64,000 nucleotides of DNA from positions 18,197,572-18,261,571 of the forward strand of contig CM064872.1 of assembly GCA_032719365.1 (NCBI GenBank). Direction: 5' to 3'. A model generated the notes under the pieces. It did no database searches, was not told the origin of the DNA, and worked only from the letters and a program-made list of their open reading frames with translations. Below are positions 12,188-22,775 of the stretch, in pieces; positions within the stretch are counted from its first letter, which is position 1, and the number at the start of each line of letters is the position of its first letter. The translations under genes were made by a program, and so were the position numbers. The DNA is from Prinsepia uniflora (Eukaryota; Streptophyta; Magnoliopsida; Rosales; Rosaceae).

Positions 12188-12475
12188 ATGGGTTGTTTAT
12201 TCGGGTCAAAAGGAATCATGGAAGTTATGGTGGTTCTTAAGGCAGCTATGGTGGTCATTATATGGGTTGCTTCAATGACTCTCCATAATTTTATACGGAT
12301 TCATTCCATAACAGATGTTGACTTTAAACGTTACAACGATGGTGATGAGCTACTTCCATCAAGCCATGAGCAATGGATTGAAAAGGAGGACATTGTTGAA
12401 CAACACAATTTTACTCATAGAAGAAAGGTAGATGATGAAAGAGAAAGAATTAACAATCTTCTTATATCTAATTAG
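12188..12475 (+). pseudogene. C-terminal remnant of a PIF/Harbinger transposase
   Basis: The frame contains TLHNFIRIHS followed by an acidic stretch (DVDFKRYNDGDELLP) and a charged tail ending RINNLLISN with TAG. The LHNFIR motif followed by acidic residues is typical of the C-terminal end of the DDE nuclease of plant Harbinger elements and HARBI1-like proteins. The catalytic DDE part is absent upstream, and the preceding residues do not look like the family. The open frame may use only part of the old exon. It lies inside the split element 1783-12743. Confidence 0.55.
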
Positions 12476-12743
12476 TATTTATTTTCATTTTTCATTTTGT
12501 TTAAAAAATCGAGTTATAAGAACGTTGAAGTGAAATAATATTATTTTATATTTCTAAAAGTACTTTTGTGCCCACTATCAAACACTCTAAAATTATACTG
12601 CAAGTACTTCTTTAAAAATAAAAATACTTGTATGAGTGCATACCAAACATCAAACTGTTTCTACTTAAAAGCACTACTGAACAAGTGCTACTAATCTAAA
12701 ATGTCAATGCTTAAAAGCGTTTTACAAGAAACATATCCAAACA

Positions 12744-14879
12744 TACACAACAACCAATAACAGTCAAACTTCGAATTCTGCTGGTCCAACCAGCTAATCC
12801 CATGTACTACGTGTAGACAATCATGGAACCTGCGGAGTCAAACTCCATCAAAACGTGTGGAGTCCAACTCCGACTACGTCCGAGTCTGTATGTGTAAGCC
12901 CTTGAAATCCAACTCCGTAGTAGCGATCCAATCGCATGAGGATGGCTATATTGGGAATTTTTTTTTTACCAAAAATCCAAGCCTTGAAAGTTTCAGATTT
13001 CTTCCTCTTCGCGTATTAGCCGTGTCCACGCGATATCACCTTCAAACTTGAGTTGTTTATGATCGTGAGGGTCCAAGGAACACGATTCTAGCCATGTTTT
13101 AAACTAAAAACGTCTAAAATTTGATGTTGGAAATAATGGTTGTATGGGTTTGTTTTGGGGTGCATAGGTGAGGAAATGAAGACGATAATTCCTAACCACC
13201 CAAAGTAATCCTTCCCCAAAATATCTCCATTTCCACATTGACCACAATAATAGTCCTCCCTAAAATAGTAAGCTCACAGAGTAATCAAGGGAAAAATTGT
13301 CCAAATGTAAGTAAAATTCTTGCAAAATTCGTAATTTAAAATTCGAGTTGTTACACTAGGAGTCACATTCTAAAGAGCATACAGTCCCTAATTCCCCTAA
13401 ATACCTGATAAGAACCTCACAATTCACTCATATTAGTACAAGAAGAGGTGCAAGAGTGACGAAGCACAGGAGCTGTCGAGTTATATATGCTTGAATTGGT
13501 TAGTGAATTCTTATGAATTAAATGGAAGACTTGCATTTGAATATGTATAAGCTTCTCTTCAAATTATATGTGCCTCTACTGAATGTGACACAAACAGCCA
13601 ATTCAATAGTTCATGTCAACCAAACATAGTTGAACATAAATGAATAATCAGTCTATAATATCAAATTAATTAGAATCTTCTGTTATCTGAAACGAATAAT
13701 TAAGAATCCTAAACAAGTTGTGAGAGTATTGATAAATTAAATAAATAATAATTAAAATATAGTGACTTTGAGTATTTAGAATATTACTAATTGAATATAA
13801 GGATATTATTAGAAGAATATAAATTTTCATTAAGAGAAAAAAAAAAAAAAAACTTCCCTATTATTTGATGAGTAGTACTTTTGAAATGAAGCACCAAATG
13901 CGAAGTATTTTTAAAAATTTACTAAACAAGTTTTTAATTTAAAAATTACTTTTATTCATTTAAAAACATTGTTCTGCATTTTCAAAAATACAATCAAATG
14001 GATTTTCGAGTTAGAGGTGTCTTCTTCTTATGCTGACCATGCCCATACGCTTCTTATGCTGACCATGCCCATAGGCGTTTCTCGTCATATTTATGCAAAG
14101 CTTACAATCTATTGATGCTCCATATATACCTTAAATAAGACGATTATATCTCATCAATCCTTAATTGTATTAATCATTTTTTCCATTTTATAGTAATATT
14201 TTTAGTATTTTTTTATTTATAAAAATATAGAAACTTACTAAATATTTTATAATTAAGGAAACGTTTAGTCAAGAAAATTTCTACCATGAGGCACTTAATC
14301 CAAACGGTTCGAAAAATAGAATGAACACAAAACCCCACCTTCATACCGTCAATGTTGACCTCAATCGCTCATATTAATGTAACGATGTCCATGTCAACAT
14401 ACCAAAAACAAAATATTGACAATGCCTTGTCCAGTTGTCCATCTCAACATTTAGCATTTTTACGAAATTGTCCTACCTTCATTTCTAAAAACAGATATAA
14501 ATTGATAAATAAGAGCCAAAAATAATCAGACGGAAGCACACACGTGTAAACGCAAAATGGCAATGGTTCTCCGTGTGGTCCCTGGACCCACCCGTATGCC
14601 CTACGCGAACATTCCCGCTAAATCGGATAAAAACAATGAGCTAATCATTCATTTTCCCATCAGTTAAAACAGTTAACACCACCACGTGCATGCTTTTATT
14701 TTAAATTTAGTAAATTACAGAAAAGCCCCCAAAAATAATCAGTATAATAATTACCGTCCACGAAAACCATGACTTCTAACATTCCCTCCTCCTCCTCCTC
14801 CCGCTCCATCTGCAAGTTCTGCAACAAACTCTAATCGCTCGGCCACATCCATCATCCAACTCGTTACAGGTACGTCGTC
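12744..14879. other. Intergenic DNA with a small LTR fragment
   Basis: No supported gene was found. About 13190-13355 ends with AATTCGAGTTGTTACA on the plus strand, which looks like the reversed start of a long LTR and is probably an old minus-strand fragment. At 14025-14076 a unit of about 26 bp containing TTCTTATGCTGACCATG is duplicated in tandem. The rest is AT-rich. Confidence 0.5.
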
Positions 14880-14954
14880 GTTTTGAGATATATATAGACG
14901 CAATAATTGCGTGTAAAAAAACTATCGACTTTTTACGATTTAATCTGCCATTTT

Positions 14955-14995
<41 letters not shown>

Positions 14996-15626
14996 CTCTC
15001 TGTGGAGCTTCTGCAGTCCTCTGTAAACCCAACAATGTCTGCCTCTGCCTCTGCGCTTTTGCTCTGTCTATGTTTGTGTGCTCTGTGTCGCTTGTACTGT
15101 CTACTCTCTCTATAACTACTATTTACGGTCTACAAAAACTTCCCTTTTCACTTTTTCTCTCTTTCTTTCTCCCCTAAATGCGCTGCTTAAACTATCCCGG
15201 AAAATCCACATTTTCCTATAAAATTTGGAGAGAGTAGAATTTCCATTTCTGCGCTTGCTTTCGCTCCAAATCAAATGCCAGCTGCTTCTGAATCGTTCAA
15301 AGGTTCAAATCGCCGTCGTTTTGCCTGTTCAGGCTACATATAAAGCCTAGCGTATAGGCCTAATGAGCTAGCCCTGTCGCCCTACTCGTGAGCCCTTCCC
15401 ACTTTATTCAAAGTCAAATCTCAGCCCTTTCCCGAATCGACGGCTATAATTTTTTGACTGATTTTTTATGTGATATAAATTCGTCGATTCCTTTAAACTT
15501 CGTTCTCTCTCACTCACTTTTTCGATGCAGGACTTTTAGCTTGCTGCGGAAGGAGCCTGTTCATTTCCAACTCGACTCAGTTCTCCCTCGCAACCGAGTT
15601 GGTTCTCAACTCAACTGACAAAGGCG
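14880..15626 (+). promoter_or_regulatory. Upstream region and 5' leader of the TPD1-like gene
   Basis: A TATATATAGA box-like word lies near 14887, followed by a long CT tract (14957-14992) and other pyrimidine-rich DNA up to the ATG at 15627. CT-rich tracts just downstream of TATA are common in plant leaders. The transcription start is not visible from sequence alone. Confidence 0.4.
14957..14992. repeat. (CT)n microsatellite in the 5' leader
   Basis: About 18 uninterrupted CT units, followed by GCTCTCTC. It is a likely length-polymorphic marker next to the TPD1-like gene. Confidence 0.95.
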
Positions 15627-17443
15627 ATGTTGACTCGGCGAGTCTGTACGGTGGTCGCCTCTTCGTTTCTCTTCCTCTTCGCCCTCGTCGCTGCGGTGGC
15701 GCTGTTCGTCCCTGCCTTCGACCGAGGTACGTGCACGGACGACTTGGATCTCACTGCACAAGATTCACACACGCCACGATTTTCTTAGATTCCATATTCC
15801 TATTGAATTCTGTATTAAATTATTGTTTTTTTTAATAATAATTCCATTCTTTTTCGTTTTGATAGTTCCGATTGCTTTTTTTTTTGTTTGCTCTTGGCAT
15901 CTCTTTCACAAACACAAGGGGTCCATGTGTTTGTCTTTTCTTCATTGAGCATTATTACCAAATCCACTTATTTAACGTTTTCCTCTTTTAAATTTATTCT
16001 GATTTTCATGTAATGTTTGCTTTTGAATGTTGTTTTTGCAGCTTGGTTGTTGGGCGTTGGCCATGGATATACGGGTCTGAGCTCGTTGAATTCCGAATCG
16101 TCTGGTGGAGGGAACACCAACGCAGTCACTGCCACTCACCGCAAGCTTCTTCTTCGTGGTAAGAGATCTTCAATTGGTCATAGATTTTGGTGATTTGAAA
16201 TGCATGAATGTCCATAGAAGAATTGTGATTGGTTTTACATTATTCAATGAAATTGGTACCAATTTTTATTTTTGGTCAATGAAATTGGTACCATTGTTTG
16301 TGTCAGAGGTGCATGCCCATTTGCTCGTCAAGACGTCAAGGGTATATATATGCTAACGTGCACCGTCAGCTATTTGGCCCCTGGCCAAGATATGTATAGT
16401 CCACTGGGTATCTTTTCATTCCTAGTTTTGGTACCCATTTAAAAATGAACATTGTAAAACTCCATCTGTAGTTTTCGTACGCTTGCCTTAATGCCTATGT
16501 TTTTATTGAAATTAGTGCTTATTTTATGAATTTTTTTTTTTTTGCTTTATAGTAAAGCCCAATTAGGTGCAAGATTGCAAGCTGGCTGCCAATATTTGCA
16601 TGTAAACAGTTGTGACAAGAAATAATGAAATTTCAATTGAATCTTGTCTTCTTTTTTTTTTCTGCAAGTTAATGTTGACAGATGGAAATGTGCTCTTGTG
16701 ACGTGAAAAAAGCTTGTTGACTAAACTAAAGCTCTTTAGTTTTTTTGAATGTTAAATTTTCAATACACACAAAAGGTTCTAGCTAAGGCTGAAAAGCAAA
16801 GCTGAATAAATGAATAGCCTTTTTGAGCTTTGAATATTTTATTTTTTTTTAACTTTTCATGTATATTCCTGTGAATCATCTACAAAAAACCCGTTTTGTC
16901 TGCATGCCACGCATATGTGAAATTGATTTCTATTATTGGTGAGTAATCAATTGCATTATCCTCAACCTCAAGCATTACACTATACCTAAACATTCTTTCA
17001 TAATTGTGTTTAAATTAGAGTAATTTAATCAGGTATGAACCGTAATTTATTTTTGTTTGGTTGTAATTGCTTGTTTACATGTGTATTTGTACTTTTCTCA
17101 CACAGGAATGGAGGAACCAAACAGAATTCCTGGAGAAAAGTGTAGCAAGGCAGACATAGTGATAAACCAAGGGCCCACACCACCGCTGCCAAGTGGCATT
17201 CCAACGTACACCGTTGAGATCATGAACATGTGCACCAGCGGCTGTGATATCTCCCATATTCACCTCAACTGCGGCTGGTTCAGCTCGGCTCGGCTCGTCA
17301 ACCCCAGGATCTTCAAGCGCCTCCGTTACAACGACTGCCTTGTGAATGATGGCAAGCCTTTGGTCAATGGCGGTACGCTTTCGTTTCAATACGCCAATAC
17401 TTTCAGCTACCCACTCAAGGTCTCCTCTGTTTCATGCTTTTAG
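15627..17443 (+). CDS. TPD1: TPD1-like secreted cysteine-rich protein (three exons)
   Basis: The exons are 15627-15726, 16042-16158 and 17106-17443. The introns have GTACGT...TTTTTGCAG and GTAAGA...CACACAG borders. The product is 184 aa. Residues 8-31 form a hydrophobic signal or anchor segment after MLTRR. A linker follows that ends in the basic stretch HRKLLLR, a possible processing site. The conserved domain starts near residue 80 with GEKCSKADIVINQ and continues through SGCDISHIHLNCGWFSSARLVNP, CLVNDGKPL and LSFQYANTF. Six cysteines occur in the domain, as in the family. In Arabidopsis, TPD1 is a small secreted ligand for the receptor kinase EMS1/EXS that specifies tapetum fate in anthers; paralogues act more broadly. 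Intron positions, intact frame and conserved motifs argue for a functional gene. Whether it is the TPD1 orthologue or a paralogue cannot be told here. Confidence 0.92.
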
Positions 17444-19194
17444 CAATACTCACCCCTTACTTACAATATTAACACATGAAACCGAAAAGAAAAAAAGAAC
17501 CCACAAATTATATAAAGCACCCATAGCTAGCAAGTATCGTGCTTTTCTTTAAACTACCCGTTCCAACCTTTCTTTGGCTCTGCCTTTGCTTCATATCTTT
17601 GGATGGATCGAATGGTGTTTTGGTATTGTATTGGAGTAGTAAAGGTTCAGTTTGCTGGAGATTCATTAGGGTAGACAGTGGTGTCAAGGTGAAGAACGGG
17701 AGGGAAGGAAGAGACTTGGATGGGCCCTGGACTGGACAGTTGAGCTTTTGACATCTTCCTTTGGGTCTCTTGTGTAAATAGTAAATACTTCAGGATATAA
17801 GGATGATGGTGTTTTACTCAATACTGTGTGGACCATGCCAAAATTGAAATGAAATTTTTGATATTGGAGGAAGGAATGCTCCTTTTTGTTATGATATTTA
17901 TTAAGAATATATGTGGCAAATGGATTTACTGCTGACAATAGTCTTCTTGGCTTATGAAATTGGTGTGATAAACCAAAAATAAAAATGTTCTAATCTAAAG
18001 GTTATTTTTTGCTATTATTTAATGATATGATATAATAGTAATTTTTTTCACACCTTGTGTAGGAAGTTTTGAATTCGAATTTCGTAAATCTTATTATATT
18101 CGTATATTATAATTTCTTATTCTAATATTATTTATGTAAAAAAAAAAGAGAATTTCTGTTTTTTTAAAATTATTTTTCCAATGTCTCTTGTATTTGGAAG
18201 GGAAAAAATGTCAAATTTATTAGACATTTCATATTTCTTGTAGAGGTTCATCACTTTTATTTTCTAAAATCCACTAGTTCTTAATTTTTTTTTTCTGGGT
18301 TCAAAAATTTTATGAATGAATACTCCACGTAGTTACTTTCTTGTGCAGTGATGTAAAGTGTACAATGACATTCAAATAATGTAAAAAGAATTCCTAAAAA
18401 TATTGGTTATCAAGATTCTATTTAATTTTTGTCTTAAACTTGGATAAAAAGTGGAGACCCACAAAGGCACAACGAATAGGACTGTTGGATTATTTACTCT
18501 AACCACCTTCCCAAACCCAATGGCACAAATTATAATTTTAGTTTGTACTATTGACCACCCACAAATTTTTTTTTTTGGGTCAAAGTAATATCATCAGTTA
18601 ATAATGAAAAATATCACAAGCTTTGGGAAGTCCACAATCATAACTTCGACTCAAAATAAAATAAAAAGACTACGAACAAAGATACAAAAATAAGATAAAG
18701 CACAATTTTAGGCCCAAATACAAAAAATACTCAAAATAAAACAAACAGACAAATTGTTGCTTGTATTTTTCAACTTTACATTAATTTTGACCAACGTCCT
18801 TAAATTTTATTATTAGTAGTATATGTCTCTGAATTATGTCTAAACGTGCAATAACGACTCTTTTGTTAAATTTTTTTAACGATTTCTATTAAGAATAAGA
18901 GTAAAAGTTTTCCTATCATGTGTTTTTTTCAACACAACCCGATGAGAGAAATTTAACGTAATGACATCCTTCATGTTTAGACATAATCCAAGGACATATG
19001 CAACTAACAGTTAAGTTGCAAAACAAAATAAGAAAACCTACTTCTAAGGAAAAAGCACAGATGTCAAAAACACACCAAACGAACAACATCACACTAGTGA
19101 GACTACAATCACCATGGTTGAGTATCTTGTAAGCAGAGAAACTACACAACCAAAAGGAAAATGGGGGATGGAGAGCCACTGTAACCACCTGACC
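17444..19194. other. 3' flank and AT-rich intergenic DNA
   Basis: This holds the 3' UTR of the TPD1-like gene, then AT-rich DNA with poly-A/T runs. No ORF with family resemblance was seen. Confidence 0.55.
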
Positions 19195-20331
19195 TGTAAT
19201 TACGATATTTACGAGAATTTTATAGGATTTTTCGGGGATTTATCGATAATTAATTAAGGAAGTTGACGGTCCTGCCCTCGGGATTTTGGTTTGACTTTTT
19301 ATATGAAGGAAGAGCATTTTGGTCATGAGAAAATATGGAGATATTTTGGGAAGTTTGGATATGGAATTCATCGTTATCATCACTCTTATTTCACACACTC
19401 TTTCTCTCTCCCCTTGCCCATGAAACACACACACAAAAATAAAAAAATATACCCTTTGATTTTCCATCTCCATTTTGAGGGATTTTGGGAGTGAACTGAG
19501 ACTGGGATCGTGTTCTTGGGAATCTCACGATCACAATGGACTAAGTTTGGAAGGTGGAATGAGCTGATGGTGGTTGTGGTAAGTAAAGGAAGTTGTCTGA
19601 AACATTGGAGGATGATAACTTGGCATTCAGATATTAAATCTGAATTCTGAGCTTGGATTTGGATTCCTCAGCTTGAGTAGATTGATTTTGATATAAAATT
19701 TTTAAAATTTGGTTGCAAAATAAAGAAGTTAGAAATGCTTGAAGTTTTGGCCGTTAATGGCGATTTTCCGGCTAGCCAAGGCTGCGACCACAGCGGCGCG
19801 GGTGTCTTCTCAAGTGAACTAATGACTTCAACCTAAGATCATGATGACTTTACCAGGTGACATCATCATGATGTCTATTGACACGTGGTAGGTGCCACGT
19901 GGCAGGGGTGCCATGTGGCAGGGGATTATTGGTGGCACATGGTAGGGTGCCACGTGGCAGGGTTATCAAAACATGTCAAGTATCATCTGGCAGGGTGCCA
20001 CGTGGCACATGTTAGGGTGTGCCACATGACAGATGTGTCAAGTGTCAGGTCCACGTGGTAGGTGCCACCTTAGCCTAGGGCTGACATCAGCAGGTGACAT
20101 TAGTGGATGACGTCACGTGCGTAGGGCGACGTATGGGTGTTGACCGCTGAACTTTGACTGACGTATAGTGGCACATCGGTGGGAATTTCGAGGCTGGATT
20201 GGTCTTGTTCAAAAGGTTTCAACATCCTAAATCCAATGATGGTTGTTTCAAGTTGATCAGAGGTCGTTTGATGGCAATTTTGGGGGGTTTTCTCCTCAAA
20301 AAACGTGTTCGGGATGTGGTTTGAGTTCCGG
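19195..20331 (+). mobile_element. Partial long LTR (5' part), G-box rich
   Basis: It begins TGTAATTACG. Its distal part matches 47930-48150 in order (GTTGACCG, then a GGTC...TTGGTC...TTGTTC word series, then an AATGGTGGTnGTTTCA-like stretch and an AACGTGTTCGGG-like stretch). It is cut at 20331 by the next LTR start. The middle holds a cluster of CACGTG sites. Confidence 0.5.
19882..20119. promoter_or_regulatory. Cluster of six G-box (CACGTG) sites in an LTR
   Basis: Perfect CACGTG hexamers occur at 19882, 19896, 19951, 19999, 20052 and 20114. Most have the extended context GCCACGTGGC, with decayed copies (CCATGTGG, GCACATGG) between them. Such sites are bound by plant bZIP and bHLH factors, including ABA-response and phytochrome-interacting types. 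Confidence 0.6.
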
Positions 20332-20548
20332 TGTAACACCCCGGATATTTGAGAAAACAAAAATAACCATTTTGCTCCAAAAAGTCAAAGAAATGACTTT
20401 TAACCAAAAAGTCAAAGTGCTGACTTTTGATGGGGACATCTTTTAGAAATTTCAAAAAAATCATTACAAAGGTCTCGACCTTCTGAGTACATAGGCAGTT
20501 GGCATGTTGAAAATGGAGTTCGAATAAGTATGTTATGGGTTAAGGAGA
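20332..20548 (+). mobile_element. Start of a further LTR, interrupted
   Basis: TGTAACACCCCGGATATTTG is a typical LTR start of this superfamily and is followed by two GTTGACTTTT-like words. The sequence is cut at 20549 by the next solo LTR. Its continuation may be the unassigned segments at 29567-30134 and 33092-33384, but I could not prove this. Confidence 0.45.
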
Positions 20549-21063
20549 TGTGACGACCTGTTCCGAATTAGCAGGATTAATTAAGAATTAATGACGGATT
20601 TACGAGACTAATCAGGGATTAGACAATGATAAGCGGACGAGCAGGGCGAAATGACGATTTTGTCCCTAGAATGGGTGAATCGTTGACTTTTCGTTCAGGC
20701 GGTCAAAAAGACTTTGGCCGATGACTGTGACGTAGTTCGGGATGTCACGAGTTCATAGACAGGTGGCACGCTCGATTCCGACGTTCGAGGAAGAAGTTAT
20801 GAGGACGGAAGTTCAGGGGTATTTCGGTAATTTGGTTGAAAAAAGATAAATAGTTGACTTTTGACTCAGGAGGTCAGATAGCCGAGGGCCGAGGACCGTT
20901 ATGTAGATCGGGACAATACGAATCCGTAGACATGCGACACGTTGAATTCGGACGTTCGACGGAGAAGTTACGGTTCACGGAAGTACGAACGTACTATTGC
21001 ATGAAATTCGAGACAGATGCTTTTTGGAATTAAGTGGGGCCCATATATTTGTTATTGGACCAA

Positions 21064-21091
21064 TGGATGAGTGACAAGTGTCACCCATCCA
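21064..21091. repeat. Conserved LTR palindrome
   Basis: TGGATGAGTGACA, a two-base centre, then TGTCACCCATCCA. The arms are inverted copies with one mismatch. The same palindrome recurs at the matching place in at least eight other LTR copies here. Confidence 0.85.
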
Positions 21092-21513
21092 CTGGCCACC
21101 TCTTTACATTCATGCATAACACCCATTTCTTCTTTGTTCGAGCATACCAACCCAAAACCGATCGACCATTTCAACCCAATCCAAATCCCTTTCCCCATCT
21201 GATCGTGTGTGAAGCCAGGAAGTGACCTCAGGACGTGTTGTGGTGGCTGACCGTGGACAAGGCAGCCGTGGACGGTGGTGGTGCAGAGGGAAACCACCGA
21301 TTTCACGGTTAGACCCAAATCTCGTTTTATTTCGATTTAAACGTTAGGGTTGATTTTAGATGATTAGGATGGAGTTGTTGGGTTAGTAGGAGTGTAATGG
21401 GATGATTTTGAGGAAGGTTAAAGGTCGAGGAACCCCTGGGGAGGAATTGGGAAAACCGAACCGTGAGTTCAAGTTTGGACCGATGGGTTTAGACCGGTTT
21501 TTGGGTGTTTTAA

Positions 21514-22004
21514 TGTAAGACCCGTGTCCTAGAGGGAACAGTGAACAATCCCACATTCCTGTGAGGGGGAATGGTCTGGGAGAGGATGGTAGTGTGCCTT
21601 AAAGGTGTAGGCACACACCTATCTAGCACTAGGCCTTTTGGGAGCTCAAGTGGCTTTGGGGGGGATTGGAACCCCAAAGTTAAGTGAGTTGAGGCTGGTG
21701 CAATTCCATTATGGGTGACCCCCTAGGAAGTTGCACCATGAGCTCCTGAAAAAAAAACCGTGAGAGCGAGGCCCAAAGCGGACAATATGGTGCTAGATAA
21801 GTCAGGTCCTGATCGAGGAGGGTCGGGTCCTGAAAATTTGGTATCAGAGCCAGACCCCGACCGAGAAGTGTGCCAGCGAGGACGCTGAGCCCTGGGAAGT
21901 TGCACCATGAGCTCCCAAAAACAAAACCGTGAGGGAGAGGCCCGAAGCGGACAATATGGTGCTAGATGAGTCAGGTTCTAACCGAGGAGGGTCGGGTCCT
22001 GACA
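21514..22004 (+). mobile_element. Cassandra TRIM retrotransposon with deleted second LTR
   Basis: It is flanked by the perfect duplication TTTAA (21509-21513 and 22005-22009). LTR1 is 21514-21834. A PBS TGGTATCAGAGC lies at 21839-21850, followed by a short internal region. The second LTR is missing its first two thirds: the internal GAGCCC is joined directly to CTGGGAAGTTGCACC. The LTR carries a 5S-rRNA-like segment, the hallmark of Cassandra. It codes for no protein. It lies inside the solo LTR 20549-23858. Confidence 0.85.
21675..21737 (+). promoter_or_regulatory. 5S rRNA-like promoter segment (Cassandra LTR)
   Basis: AAAGTTAAGTGAGTTGAGG corresponds to box A of plant 5S genes, and ATGGGTGACCCCCTAGGAAG to box C. 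It is a degenerate copy and probably a weak RNA polymerase III promoter. Confidence 0.75.
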
Positions 22005-22404
22005 TTTAATCATGTATTTAGGTTCGCGTTTAAAAATAGTTAGAAATTCCGGAAAAGTACGGGACTTTAGTGAGGGGTTATATAAGTAGTTAGTAACCCT
22101 CTAAATTAATTTGGACAGGTTCGGGAATCTCGAAGACGACGTTTGGCCCGGGAAGACATTTTGGCACGTGTATCGAGGTGCGGCTTCGGACGGTCTGTGA
22201 GTGGATTTGTTTTATGAATTTGATGCATGCATAAATGTTTTATAGTTTTTTTAGAATATATTTTGTGATGCCATGAGTGCATTTGTTTGTGGTAGCCTAG
22301 GATTTACGTATTTGCACGTATTTCGAGATTTACGATTTTATACGATGCTTATACGTGCTAGGTTTTCAATGAGGGTTTCATGAATTGGTTTTGGATTTGA
22401 AAAT

Positions 22405-22775
22405 ATGAAATCGGGCACGAGACCCATTTAGTTTACAATTCTCGGACTTTGAGTCCATTTGATTTGACGAGGAATCAGACCGAGGGTCCATTTGAGTTAT
22501 ACGATCGGACCGAGGGTCCCGTTGGTTTACGAATCCGGGCTTGAGGCCCATTTGGCTGTAATCTTGGGCTGGAGGCCCATTTGACTATAGTATCGGGCTT
22601 GAGGCCCTGTTGATTGTGAAATCAAGCTTGAGGCTCCGTTGATTTATGATTTCGGGCTTAGGGCCCAATTATTTGTAATATCGGGCGAGAGGCCCAGTTG
22701 TTTGTGAAATCGGGCTTGAGTCTCAGTTCAGTTTGAAAAATGAGAATTCGGTCATGAGACCCTGTTGAACTGTGG
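22405..22775 (+). repeat. Array of about twelve short inverted repeats (GGGC/GCCC type)
   Basis: Units are spaced about 30-40 bp and usually follow the pattern TCGGGCTTGAGGCCC. Stems vary in a paired way: GGGC/GCCC, GGAC/GTCC, GGTC/GACC. The inner CTTGAG or ACGAG core is looser. Between units the sequence is T-rich. Confidence 0.8.

Larger units (their letters stand above)
1783..12743. mobile_element. Harbinger-like DNA transposon remnant, split by an LTR retrotransposon
   Basis: The left end (TGTTTGGATG at 1783) is the inverted counterpart of the right end (CATATCCAAACA, ending at 12743). Similar A/T and AAAAGTG-type words follow inward on both sides, so these look like degenerate terminal inverted repeats. 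Without the inserted retrotransposon (1976-11671) the element would be about 1.3 kb. It holds a C-terminal piece of a Harbinger-type transposase (12188-12475). I could not find a convincing target duplication outside the ends, so the exact boundaries are uncertain. Confidence 0.4.

Noticed and set aside
17075..17389. Minus-strand ORF of 104 codons
   Set aside because: Shadow of exon 3 of the TPD1-like gene.
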